From Porodaedalea pini (taxonomy: Eukaryota > Basidiomycota > Agaricomycetes > Hymenochaetales > Hymenochaetaceae): 64,000 bases of DNA. Numbering within the stretch: position 1 is the stretch's first letter; every line of letters starts with the position of its first letter. Of this stretch, positions 1 through 9,590 are shown piece by piece. The notes beneath the pieces were generated by a model. The model was not told the DNA's origin. It searched no databases and saw only the letters and a program-made list of their open reading frames with translations. The stretch covers positions 79,273 to 143,272 of the forward strand of contig NBAY01000090.1 of NCBI GenBank assembly GCA_002794775.1, given 5' to 3'. Made by a program: the position numbers and the translations under genes.

Positions 1-1668
1 CAACATCTCGCGTGAGACGCTCCAGCAGAACAAGATTCTCAAGGTCATCCGCAAGAACATCGTGAAGAAGTGCCTCGACCTCATCCAGGAGATCTCGGAG
101 GACAAGGACAACTTCAAGAAGTTCTACGAGGCGTTCGGCAAGAACCTCAAGCTTGGTATCCACGAGGATGCGCAGAACCGCAGCAAGCTCGCCGAGTTCC
201 TCCGCTTCTACTCGACGAAGTCGACTGAGGAGCAGGTCTCGCTGAAAAAGGGTACGTGTTCAAGCGGCGGCCCTGTCCCGTTATTTGGTTGCTGACATCT
301 TACCGCAGACTACATCACGCGGATGCCTGAGATTCAGAAGTCCATCTACTACCTCACTGGCGAGTCGCTCAATGCCGTCAAGGACTCTCCCTTCCTTGAG
401 GCTCTCAAGAAGCAGGGCTTCGAGGTACTCCTGCTTGTTGACCCGATCGACGAGTACGCCGTCACTCAGCTCAAGGAGTTCGACGGTCACAAGCTCGTGT
501 GCGTGTCGAAGGAGGGTCTGGAGCTCGAGGAGACCGAAGAGGAGAAGAAGGAGCGCGAGAGTGAGGCCTCGCAGTTCGAGGAGCTCTGCAAGGTCGTCAA
601 GGATGCGCTCGGCGACAAGGTCGAGAAGGTCGTCATCTCGAACCGCGTCACCGACTCAACATGTGTGCTCGTCACCGGCCAGTTCGGCTGGTCCGCAAAT
701 ATGGAGCGCATCATGAAGGCGCAGGCGCTTCGCGACTCGTCAATGTCATCGTACATGGCGTCGAAGAAGACGCTTAAGCTTAACCCGCACAACGCGATCA
801 TCAAGGTCCTTCGATGTTGATCGTCTTTTGCTGGCCCATCGCCAGGTCAGCGATGTCGACACTTCATGGCCGGTGGTGTCTTGAGGAGCTCGTCGTGTTC
901 TGTCCCTTCAGGCAAGCAAAAAAAAAATGATGAAAAGTAATTATTAGTATATTCAAATAGTTTTTATGATTTTTTTTTTTTGCTTACCTTGAGTGTGTGG
1001 CCGGTGGGACAGCCGTGCTCGTCGTCGATGGTGAAGACGAAACGACACGAACAACGACGACGCGTTGGTTGTGTTGCCTAATTTGGCCGATCGCCGCGTC
1101 TCAAACAAGCAATCAAAGCATTCCGATTCTTTCGGAAATCTCGAAAGTCTCAGCTGTTGGCCTCAAACAAATTCTACGGACGCGTTTAAAAATACAAAAA
1201 AATATGGAATAGTTTTATTATGTATGTATCTCTATCATAGCCAATAATTACGCGTCCAACGCGTTTTTCAATGGAGTCATAAATACAACAGTAATCTTGA
1301 CATGCAGCACCAGGCCTCCAGAAGCATACACAAAAGTACAATATACCCTGAAAGGCCTGACACCTATTCTATCATGAAGTAAGTGATACATTGTGTATGT
1401 ATGCAAGGTTTCAAGCCAATCAGACATGAACTGACTTCATAATAGAGAAGGAGGTGGTTTCATGAGATCTTCTGAATCTGAGTGTTTTGTATATCCTGTT
1501 CCCACTTTCTACTTTGATGGCACATAAAATATTAAGCATATCCAGAATGGATATGTCTATGTTTATGTAAATTTACAAGTTTCCAGCCTCAGTGGTTGGA
1601 GCTGGGTGAATTGCAAAACATCGAAAAGCATGGTTTTTAGAAGTTCAGAGAAAGCATATATTCATGTT
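1..1668. repeat. Left arm of a long inverted repeat (continues off the window)
   Basis: Positions in this arm pair with positions in 1989-3656 so that the two coordinates always sum to 3657. For example, the Hsp90 stop at 818-820 pairs with 2837-2839. The arm holds the end of an Hsp90 gene (to 820), then a transition zone with two A/T runs near 920 and 975, then about 700 bp of AT-rich DNA with several ACGCGT hexamers (near 1055, 1182, 1250 and 1259). The arms are not identical. A codon near 112 reads Phe here and Ile in the other arm, and the A-runs near 920, 975 and 1195 differ in length or composition. This makes a simple fold-back read artefact less likely. The left limit lies outside the window. 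Confidence 0.93.
2..820 (+). pseudogene. Hsp90 chaperone, 3' part, C-terminally truncated (left arm)
   Basis: Two exons (2-251 and 309-820; intron GT...AG 252-308) encode the middle domain and the start of the C-terminal domain of cytosolic Hsp90, the ATP-dependent chaperone. Readable family signatures are [39 protein letters not shown] and VDPIDEYAV. The frame is open but leaves the family after the LNPHNAIIK block and stops three to four codons later at 818-820. Normal Hsp90 continues for roughly 100 more residues through the dimerisation helices and ends in MEEVD, none of which is present. The 5' part of the gene lies outside the window. Without the dimerisation domain a product would not be expected to work as a chaperone. 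I infer a truncated copy, or a gene broken by the palindrome. Confidence 0.85.
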
Positions 1669-1988
1669 GTTGCTTTATTCCAAACCTCAGGAAGCTCTAT
1701 AAAATAAATATTAATACTTTTAATGACTATAATGAATGTAATCAGGTGCTAGATCTCAGAGTTAGAGGAAAGTTCTGAAGGGGGAGAGGAAATACATGCA
1801 AAACTGCTCTGTGTTTCTTGGATTTCTGTCAGGTTTCACAAAACATGAACTGTATCACTTCTCATTTCACTCCCAATTCCGAACTTTTCCCTCACCCACA
1901 AAACTAAGGACTGGATATCTTTCTTGGAGCATACTTAAATACAAATAACTAATTTTGTTGAGCTTCTCATACTGTGAACCAACTAAAA
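1669..1988. other. Unpaired spacer of the long inverted repeat
   Basis: This 320-bp AT-rich segment separates the two arms and has no inverted partner. I see no open reading frame and no recognisable transposase, RNA gene or tandem repeat in it. Confidence 0.85.
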
Positions 1989-3656
1989 ACATGAATATAT
2001 GCTTTCTCTGAACTTCTAAAAACCATGCTTTTCGATGTTTTGCAATTCACCCAGCTCCAACCACTGAGGCTGGAAACTTGTAAATTTACATAAACATAGA
2101 CATATCCATTCTGGATATGCTTAATATTTTATGTGCCATCAAAGTAGAAAGTGGGAACAGGATATACAAAACACTCAGATTCAGAAGATCTCATGAAACC
2201 ACCTCCTTCTCTATTATGAAGTCAGTTCATGTCTGATTGGCTTGAAACCTTGCATACATACACAATGTATCACTTACTTCATGATAGAATAGGTGTCAGG
2301 CCTTTCAGGGTATATTGTACTTTTGTGTATGCTTCTGGAGGCCTGGTGCTGCATGTCAAGATTACTGTTGTATTTATGACTCCATTGAAAAACGCGTTGG
2401 ACGCGTAATTATTGGCTATGATAGAGATACATACATAATAAAACTATTCCATTTTTTTTGTATTTTTAAACGCGTCCGTAGAATTTGTTTGAGGCCAACA
2501 GCTGAGACTTTCGAGATTTCCGAAAGAATCGGAATGCTTTGATTGCTTGTTTGAGACGCGGCGATCGGCCAAATTAGGCAACACAACCAACGCGTCGTCG
2601 TTGTTCGTGTCGTTTCGTCTTCACCATCGACGACGAGCACGGCTGTCCCACCGGCCACACACTCAAGGTAAGCAAAAAAAAAATTAATCATAAAAACTAT
2701 TTGAATATACTAATAATTACTTTTCATCATTTTTTTTTTGCTTGCCTGAAGGGACAGAACACGACGAGCTCCTCAAGACACCACCGGCCATGAAGTGTCG
2801 ACATCGCTGACCTGGCGATGGGCCAGCAAAAGACGATCAACATCGAAGGACCTTGATGATCGCGTTGTGCGGGTTAAGCTTAAGCGTCTTCTTCGACGCC
2901 ATGTACGATGACATTGACGAGTCGCGAAGCGCCTGCGCCTTCATGATGCGCTCCATATTTGCGGACCAGCCGAACTGGCCGGTGACGAGCACACATGTTG
3001 AGTCGGTGACGCGGTTCGAGATGACGACCTTCTCGACCTTGTCGCCGAGCGCATCCTTGACGACCTTGCAGAGCTCCTCGAACTGCGAGGCCTCACTCTC
3101 GCGCTCCTTCTTCTCCTCTTCGGTCTCCTCGAGCTCCAGACCCTCCTTCGACACGCACACGAGCTTGTGACCGTCGAACTCCTTGAGCTGAGTGACGGCG
3201 TACTCGTCGATCGGGTCAACAAGCAGGAGTACCTCGAAGCCCTGCTTCTTGAGAGCCTCAAGGAAGGGAGAGTCCTTGACGGCATTGAGCGACTCGCCAG
3301 TGAGGTAGTAGATGGACTTCTGAATCTCAGGCATCCGCGTGATGTAGTCTGCGGTAAGATGTCAGCAACCAAATAACGGGACAGGGCCGCCGCTTGAACA
3401 CGTACCCTTTTTCAGCGAGACCTGCTCCTCAGTCGACTTCGTCGAGTAGAAGCGGAGGAACTCGGCGAGCTTGCTGCGGTTCTGCGCATCCTCGTGGATA
3501 CCAAGCTTGAGGTTCTTGCCGAACGCCTCGTAGAACTTCTTGATGTTGTCCTTGTCCTCCGAGATCTCCTGGATGAGGTCGAGGCACTTCTTCACGATGT
3601 TCTTGCGGATGACCTTGAGAATCTTGTTCTGCTGGAGCGTCTCACGCGAGATGTTG
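1989..3656. repeat. Right arm of the long inverted repeat
   Basis: This is the mirror copy of 1-1668. Its pairing with the left arm is lost only because the window starts at position 1, so the repeat probably extends further right into the Hsp90 exons ending near 3940. It contains the same AT-rich section (about 1989-2680) and the same truncated Hsp90 gene on the minus strand, including the same intron, so the duplication was of DNA and not of a processed transcript. Confidence 0.93.
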
Positions 3657-3940
3657 AGCGGGAGATCCTCAGAGTCGACGATACCCTTGACGAAGTTAAG
3701 GTACTCGGGGATGAGATCCTCGCAGTCGTCCATAATGAAGACGGGGCGGACGTAGAGCTTAATGTTGTTACGCTTCTTCTTGGACTCGAAGAGGTCGAAC
3801 GGTGCGCTAAAAGAGACGTCAGAAACAGGTTCATAGCAAGGCCAGCAAGGAGACTCACCGCTTCGGAATGTAGAGAATAGCCTTGAATTTGAGCTGACCT
3901 TCTACCGAGAAGTGCTTCATAGCGAGGTGGTCGTTACCGC
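2837..3940 (-). pseudogene. Hsp90 chaperone fragment, truncated at both ends (right arm)
   Basis: This is the mirror copy of the left-arm Hsp90. Reading the minus strand, an exon ending at about 3858 carries the block [18 protein letters not shown], followed by an intron (about 3808-3857), an exon with APFDLFE and [17 protein letters not shown], the same small intron seen in the left arm, and the last exon to the stop at 2837. The frame is open throughout but has no start. Upstream of DHLAMKHF the sequence leaves the Hsp90 family near 3940, where the expected Trp-Glu codons are missing, and runs into a ribosomal protein fragment on the other strand. It therefore lacks the ATPase domain and the MEEVD end. 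It is a gene fragment, not a functional chaperone gene. Confidence 0.85.
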
Positions 3941-3944
3941 ATTT

Positions 3945-4230
3945 TCCACGGCAAGATGTCCCAGGTGTCCCCAGCGACTTGCTCGGTGATGAGTTCAAGG
4001 GCCACGTCTTCCGCGTCTCTGGCGGAAACGACGAGCAGGACTTCCCGATGAAGCAGGGTGTACTCATTCCTAACTGCTCGCCTTCTCCTTTCTGCTGGTC
4101 ACTCTTGCTACCATCTCTGCCGCACTGGTGAGAAAGTGCAAGCCGGCCCGTGGCTGCATCATCGGTCGCAACGTCGCTGTCCTCTCTCTCGTCATTGTCA
4201 GGCAGGGAGGGACTGGCGACATTCACCGAA
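3945..4230 (+). pseudogene. 40S ribosomal protein eS6 fragment (decayed)
   Basis: Three short stretches in different plus-strand frames match consecutive parts of eukaryotic eS6, a small-subunit ribosomal protein: [18 protein letters not shown] and FPMKQGV (about 3975-4056), then [18 protein letters not shown] (about 4085-4135), then [17 protein letters not shown] (about 4145-4200). The stretches are separated by frameshifts, and the N-terminal and C-terminal parts of the family (about 250 residues in all) are absent. The homology starts directly where the Hsp90 fragment on the opposite strand ends, so the two broken housekeeping genes meet head to head. It cannot encode a working ribosomal protein. 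The identification rests on recalled family sequence. Confidence 0.75.
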
Positions 4231-4521
4231 ACCGTCGAGCGGTTCAACTTCCCTCGCCCTGTTCACCTGGGACGCATTCCTCACCTCTTCCTTCTGCCCC
4301 CGCCAATGTTCCACACGCCTCAACATCGACGTCAGCCGTTTTCTCATCTGCCTTTCTCACTGCGCACTTCGGCGAACGCGACGCAACCGTTGTGTCCGAG
4401 AAGGATCTCGTTCCAATCAAAACATTCGTAGCGACCTCTTCTCACGCATCAACTCCACCTGTCCTTTGACGCTCACAGACGCTCGTCAACGCCCAGAGCC
4501 AGAGAGCCCGCCGCAGCGAAT

Positions 4522-5700
4522 ATGGCCACCGTCCACGCCCCGCGCCATCCCCACCCCCATCCGCATCAGCATTCGATATCATCATCGAGTGCCAGCTCGA
4601 ACCACTCGCCCTTCCGGCGCGTGCACCGCGCGACGTACGCCCCGCCTCCACCTGCGAAATCGTCTTCTGCGTCCGCCGCTGCCGCAGCATCTACCTCGAG
4701 TTCTGTAAGCGTCCCCCCTCTTTCCCCCCGATCTCTGATACTTGAGTGATGATCGGCTGTTGATCGGTGTCTTGTTCTCTATCGCGTTTTTTTCCTCCGA
4801 CCGCGCCGAAAACGTTCGACAAAAAAACAGTCATCGGCAGTCCCGCGCGCACACCACTCGCATCACCCCGCGCCGGCAGCACCTCCACCGGCAGTCGCCA
4901 CTTACTACGGGCACGAAGACACCAGCAAGCTCTGTGCGCGCTTCGTCAGCCATACCTTCAACTGCCCCGAGATCCTTCCTCCGTCGTCCTCCACCTCTTC
5001 CACATCGTCCTCGACCGCAGTCGTCTTGCGTGCCCCCCGCTACCGCAATGGCAGGATCAAGAGGGGCACCAGTGATACCGAATACGCTTGCGCACTTCGT
5101 CGCATACGCGCTGCATCGCACTCGCCTCACCGTTCACGCACGAGACGTAGCGTCCTGCAGTCGGCGCTCTGCTACATCGGGGCGGTGCGGGGGAAGGTGA
5201 CGGGTCGAGCCGGAGTTGGATAAGAGGGAAGGCGAGGTGTCTCTCTCGTCAAAGGCGAATACCTCTTCGGACACGTCCAACCCCTGCGGTCTTCTGACAG
5301 AGCTGACGTCAATGGACCCCTCCAACAGATCGCGCGTGCCGACAGTCTACCAAATGGACGCTTCGCTTCCATCCACTCAGCAGATGCAGACTCAAAGGCA
5401 GTCTAACGACAAGCGTCGTAAGATCCTTGCAAAACTGCTCACACCGCTGTCACCTCTGTCATTGCCGCTTCTTCGCCCGCGGCGCACTTTCGTCGCCGCA
5501 CTCACTCTCGTATCGAAATCATTACAGGATCGATGCTATTCGAATCGAACATGGGCGAATCTCTCCGGTCCCATCACATGTGGTTGGACGCCGCGAACGC
5601 TCACTGGGCGATGCCCTAGGACCGTGTCTCTGGGTCGGCAAGAGTACTACGCCGCCGCAGGAAGAGCAGTCACGCGGCATGCAACACATGAAAAGCTAGG
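4522..5700 (+). pseudogene. PCL/Pas1-type cyclin, decayed
   Basis: A plausible first exon starts at ATG 4522 (MATVHAPRHPHPHPHQHS, His/Ser/Ala-rich) and ends at a GTAAG donor at 4705. The next exon, after an acceptor near 4828, contains YYGHEDTSKLCARFVSHTF. Later blocks in shifting frames read HFVAYALHRTRL (about 5095-5130), RRTFVAALTLVSKSLQDR (about 5475-5530), YSNRTWANLSG (about 5537-5570) and GRRERSLGDALG with LWVGK (about 5590-5643). Together these follow the cyclin-box order of fungal Pho80/PCL-like cyclins, partners of Pho85-type kinases. The frame changes at least three times and segments between blocks are missing, so I call it a pseudogene. Unrecognised introns could repair part of the reading but not all of it. 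Confidence 0.6.
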
Positions 5701-5959
5701 GTGCGAGCGCATTTGGATCGTCTCCGGTTTCTGCAGTGCACAACGCGATGCACTTCCCGAGTCCACCCTTGTCAGATGCAGGCGCAAGCCCGGAGTTTGG
5801 TTACGTGAGGACGAAGGCAGGTATGGCAAACAGGGCACTTAGATGTGCTGCGACGCTGCCAGATGATGCGGCCGTGCATCTATCCCAGAGCGTCACATCG
5901 ACATCACCATCACCATGCAGAAGAACCAGGTCCAGACTGAGGAAGACGCGCTACTTTCG

Positions 5960-7000
5960 CTCTAGCTGCGTCTCATTGAGCCGGCTTTCAAGTGGGAAGT
6001 GTTGCCTAACCTTATTGCGCACGACCCTTACTTCAGCGGCTGGAACCAGACGATCTTTGGCAATGCCTCTGATTGGAAGGCCATGGACCCTGTCCCGTAT
6101 TTCATGGATGGCGCCAGTGGTATCCTTGATGCCTGCCGTCAAGTCAAAGAGTGCATAAGGCCATTGCGTATGTCTACCGCATGACGAACGATTCATTGTG
6201 AGTTGACTGTACCTGGCTAGAGCTCCAGGTTTGGCTCATTATATAATTTGCATCCTTGTACATGCTGATATGTTATACTTGCAGAATGCTGCTGGCAATG
6301 GCTCGACCTCATGGGATCCCGCTGTTGACAGGTGGAGTCCTGCTCATTTTCTTGACACTGCTGAAATGTCCGCCGCTTTCGGTATTGCTTACAACTAGCT
6401 TTACGACATGTGGGCTGATGACAAGAAGGAGATGATCTGGTCCACTTTGAAACAGTATGATCTGTCCCTTGGCATTGCTGCTCTGGTGCAGGGCATGAAT
6501 GGCTGGTGGTCAGATGCTGATATTAAGGGTAACTGGAACTGTGTTTGCAATGGCGGTCTCACTTTGGTATCTCTCACCATCCTTGGTGATGACATGACTG
6601 GAAACACGGTGCAGCTTCTTCCTCTTACTGTTGTGAATGCGAAGGAGAACTGCTTTGCTGTCTCAGATGATGGTTTGTGGGCAGAGACAGCAAACTAAAA
6701 AACTATTGGTACTTCGAAATGACTGGCTAGTCTGAGATGACCTCTTCGCTTGTGTCGGCAACTGGTTCGGAGTCTGGCATGCTCAGTAACAACCCAAACT
6801 TGAACCTCAGTGGTTTTTTGCACATGTACATTCAGGGTGTGACTTTGCTCTTCAACTACAGTGACCATGGCCCCAACAAGTACACTGCTACCATGGACTC
6901 ACTCATTTTCCTGGCAGATCAGTTCAACTCCCCAAGCTATGCTCTGTACCAACATGATCAGTATGATGCTGCTGACCCTTGGAGCATGTTCTAGTATGGT
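5960..7000 (+). pseudogene. Heparinase II/III-like polysaccharide lyase, decayed
   Basis: Plus-strand blocks match secreted fungal proteins of the heparinase II/III / alginate-lyase type: VLPNLIAHDPYFSGWNQTIF (about 6000), HFLDTAEMSAAFGIAYN (about 6347-6395), GNWNCVCNGGLTLVSL (about 6530-6580) and DHGPNKYTATMDSL (about 6864-6905). One plausible intron lies at about 6229-6284. Four in-frame stops (6199, 6396, 6728 and 6992) all sit where the family has Trp, each explained by a single G-to-A change. An insertion of about 8 nt near 6697-6705 adds a frameshift. Homology is lost after about 7000, so the catalytic C-terminal half is gone. The family assignment is from memory. Confidence 0.6.
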
Positions 7001-7290
7001 CATTGTAGCTCACCAACATGCAGTGCTCAGTGCACAGCAAACATTGCTTTCTTTTGCTCTCACATCAAACAACATTGTCATCTGACCTGCAGTGGCTTGC
7101 AGTGTGTTGATTGGTCTCCAGAGCAAGGCAGCTAAGATTCAGAGCCTAGAATAAAATGATTGAGAAATTCTCCATAGAATATTCAAGACTTCTATTCTAG
7201 ACCTATTTGATTTTCATGACATAACAGTTTTTACTTCTCAAAAAAAGAAAAAAAAATCTTAGGCAGGAATTAAAAAAGATAATAAGTAGC
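7001..7290. other. Decayed sequence after the lyase remnant
   Basis: I see no gene here. The first 50 bp may continue the lyase remnant, and the rest becomes AT-rich with an A-run near 7240-7258. Confidence 0.4.
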
Positions 7291-7590
7291 TAGGCACACC
7301 CAACTGGGTATTCCCAAATAGTTGGGAGTGCCCAACTGGGCATGCCCAGATGGTTAGGAGTGCCCAACTGGGCGTGCCCAAATAATTGGGAGTGCCTAAC
7401 TGGGCATGCCCAGATGGCTGGGAGTGCCCAACTGGGTATGCCCAGATGGCTGGGAGTGCCCAACTGGGTGTGCCCAGATGGCTGGGAGTGCCCAACTGGG
7501 CATGCCCAGATGGCTGGGAGTGCCCAACTGGGCATGCCCAAATAATTGGGAGTACCCAACTGGGCATACCCAATGTATCTGGGAATACCT
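7291..7590. repeat. 32-bp minisatellite of nested TGGG/CCCA palindromes
   Basis: About nine tandem units of 32 bp, starting at 7327, 7359, 7391, 7423, 7455, 7487, 7519 and 7551 plus a diverged unit to the left. The consensus opens AGTGCCCAACTGGGCATGCC and closes CAGATGGCTGGG. Each unit contains CCCAACTGGG and TGGGCATGCCCA, both inverted repeats, so every unit can fold on itself. Because 32 is not a multiple of 3, the array is open in several frames on both strands. The resulting Trp/Cys/Pro-rich peptides are a by-product of the repeat and not evidence of a gene. Confidence 0.95.
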
Positions 7591-8699
7591 AGCTAGACAC
7601 TTTCAAATGTTTTAGGCACATCCAACTAGACACCTCTGAATCTTTGTATATACCTAAGACATCTAGGCTCTCTCAGTCAGGCTCTCCTTTTCATCTCAGT
7701 AGTGTCTAATCTTATTTCTCTTTGCAGTAATAAATTGATCCTATATAGAAGGCACCTAGATAGTGCCAACACTTGAGCCCACAAGACAGACAGGACAAAA
7801 CAATATTTGTTGCTGTCAGAGAGACTGAGGCAACAAAGGCATCAGAAAGGGTTCAAATAGGAAGGATTATATAATATGAACTATACAGTACCAGTCTGAA
7901 AGGAATCTGTTGAGAATTACTCTCAGAATGCATAAATCTTTGATATATGTCTGCCAAAGGATCACTTGACTCAGTGCAAGTGCATATGAGCTTTGAATGA
8001 GTTCATATTAGCTTTGGATGGGTTAAGGAGTGAAGGGAATATGAAAAGAATATAAATAGAATATAATGTGCTATGCTTCAAATGTCCAGAGGCTATGCTG
8101 CCACCAAGTTTCAGACTCAGACTCAGTGCAGTCATGGTACGGCTGTATGGTGGCCTTCTGGAGTTTGTGCATCTTGGAATATCAGCAACTCAGTACCTCA
8201 GAGTCATGACATGATGTCCAGCCAGTTGATGTTAAGTCAGATGTAGTAAAAATACTCTGGTGGGCTTACAGAAGCTGCTCAATTTGAGAATGAATGTAGA
8301 GCTCAAGAATCAACCATGAGGTTCTAGCTTGATTGTTATGACCTAAGGGAGAAGAAACTTGTAGCAATAGAATTGAGATTTGAACTTTGAAGTAGAATGA
8401 AGCCCCAAATTAAATAAATAAAATTTGAGCTTGATTGAGGTCAAGATACATTCAAAACTGAGCTCAAAGCTTAATCAAACAACTTGCTATTTGCACTTAA
8501 CAATGAGTAGTCTGCAATAGCAAGCTCAGATGTCAATATAATTGACTTTCATTCTTTATAATGTCTACAAGCTATATACAGAACTTAAAATAGCAGATGC
8601 ACATTCAGCATGCAACCTATATTTATATATGCATCTATGAAGCCATTAGAAGTATACAGCTGAAGAAGAAAATAAAAAAATAAAAGGGGAGGGAGGGAT
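7591..8699. other. AT-rich gene-free stretch, possible LTR-type remnant
   Basis: I see no gene. Around 7640-7771 there is a CT-rich track, an AATAAA at 7729 and a sequence ending GTGCCAACA at 7771, which is reminiscent of an LTR 3' end. I find no primer-binding site, no second LTR and no pol domain, so this reading is weak. The rest (7780-8690) is AT-rich with no open frame of note. Confidence 0.4.
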
Positions 8700-8975
8700 G
8701 ATTTTCTGGGTGTGCCCAAAAGTCCCCCAGACAGTCAGTGACAGTGACATATCTGGGTACACCCAGGGCATGCCCACCTGGGTACACCCAAAAAATTGGG
8801 CATGCCCATATGGGCACACCCAGAAAATTGGGCATGCCCACCTAGGAACATTGGGGAGGCCCAGTTGGGAGTGCCCTAGAAACTGGGTAGGCCCAATTTT
8901 CCCACAGTAATTACAATTGGGTATACCCAGCTCACACCCACTGGGTGCACCCAGGAAATTGGGTACACCCAAACC
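8700..8975. repeat. Dispersed TGGGYNNNCCCA palindrome field
   Basis: About ten close copies of 12-bp palindromes of the types TGGGCATGCCCA, TGGGTACACCCA and TGGGCACACCCA occur within 275 bp, at irregular spacing and often separated by AAAAAATT or AGGAAATT. The core is shared with the 32-bp minisatellite at 7291-7590, but here it is not in strict tandem. Reading frames on either strand are low-complexity by-products. Confidence 0.88.
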
Positions 8976-8980
8976 TGACC

Positions 8981-9023
8981 CCTAATAGGCTAATTATCTG
9001 TGTGTAAGAATTAGCCTAATAGG
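8981..9023. repeat. Short hairpin (15-bp stem, one mismatch)
   Basis: CCTAATAGGCTAATT (8981-8995) is inverted as AATTAGCCTAATAGG (9009-9023) with one mismatch, around a 13-nt loop. It lies just outside the palindrome field. Confidence 0.8.
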
Positions 9024-9536
9024 TCTACTCTTAGGGGTAGCCTGAAGTGAAGATTTGAACAAAAATTTAAACTGAAAATGCTTATCTAGAGGTCATCACG
9101 TGACCATATATACCCCCATATGGATGCTCTTGTGATGGTATGCGGCTTGGCAAGCAATGATTTTTGTGGCCTGCAGAAAGTAGATAGATAAGGCAAAAAA
9201 AAAAAAGCACCTGTCAGATACCCTTACTTGCCATGCACTCTTGCAGCTAATGTGCTTTTTCAAAAGCCGGACCAGTGCAGAGTTCAGTCAGACACACAAG
9301 CTGTTACCAAAGGTCCAAAGCTGTGGCAGGAGCTCCAGAAGGAAATCAACAAAGGTCTAAATGCTAATATTCATAGTTATTTCTCTTAAAATGTCCCTTG
9401 CAACTATTTAACAGCTGAAAGTAATGTAAATGTCTTCACCTGCATGCGTGGGTCTTGACATTGGATTGCGTGAGACAGCATTCCATAAATGGAAATAACT
9501 TTATTTGTTTATTACGCAATAACGCAGACAAGCATT
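9024..9536. other. Mostly gene-free; possible exon remnant near 9245-9365
   Basis: A plus-strand stretch after a TTGCAG at 9246 reads as ordinary protein for about 35 codons (for example KLWQELQKEINKG). I cannot assign a family, a start or a partner exon with confidence. A run of twelve A's lies near 9195-9206. Confidence 0.3.
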
Positions 9537-9590
9537 CCTGTGTATAAGCATTGGCCAACATGTCCACCGAGGCCAATGCTTATACACAGG
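9537..9590. repeat. Perfect 20-bp hairpin, possible DNA-transposon terminus
   Basis: CCTGTGTATAAGCATTGGCC (9537-9556) and its exact complement at 9571-9590 flank a 14-nt loop. On the minus strand the right side reads TACAGTCGAACCTGTG, and a leading TA plus CAGT..GAACC is the kind of end seen in Tc1/pogo-like elements. No transposase is nearby, so a MITE or a solitary terminus would be the most that could be claimed. Confidence 0.6.

Noticed and set aside
7259..7615. Trp/Cys/Pro-rich open frames on both strands across the 32-bp array
   Set aside because: They are produced by a repeat whose period is not a multiple of 3 and which is its own partial complement. They lack a non-repeat start or end.
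7640..7775. LTR 3' end and primer-binding site
   Set aside because: The CT-track, AATAAA and CCAACA end are suggestive, but no TGG-starting primer-binding site, second LTR or target duplication is visible. Kept only as a note.
7291..8975. CRISPR-like array
   Set aside because: The genome is eukaryotic, the units are contiguous without unique spacers, and no cas genes are present.
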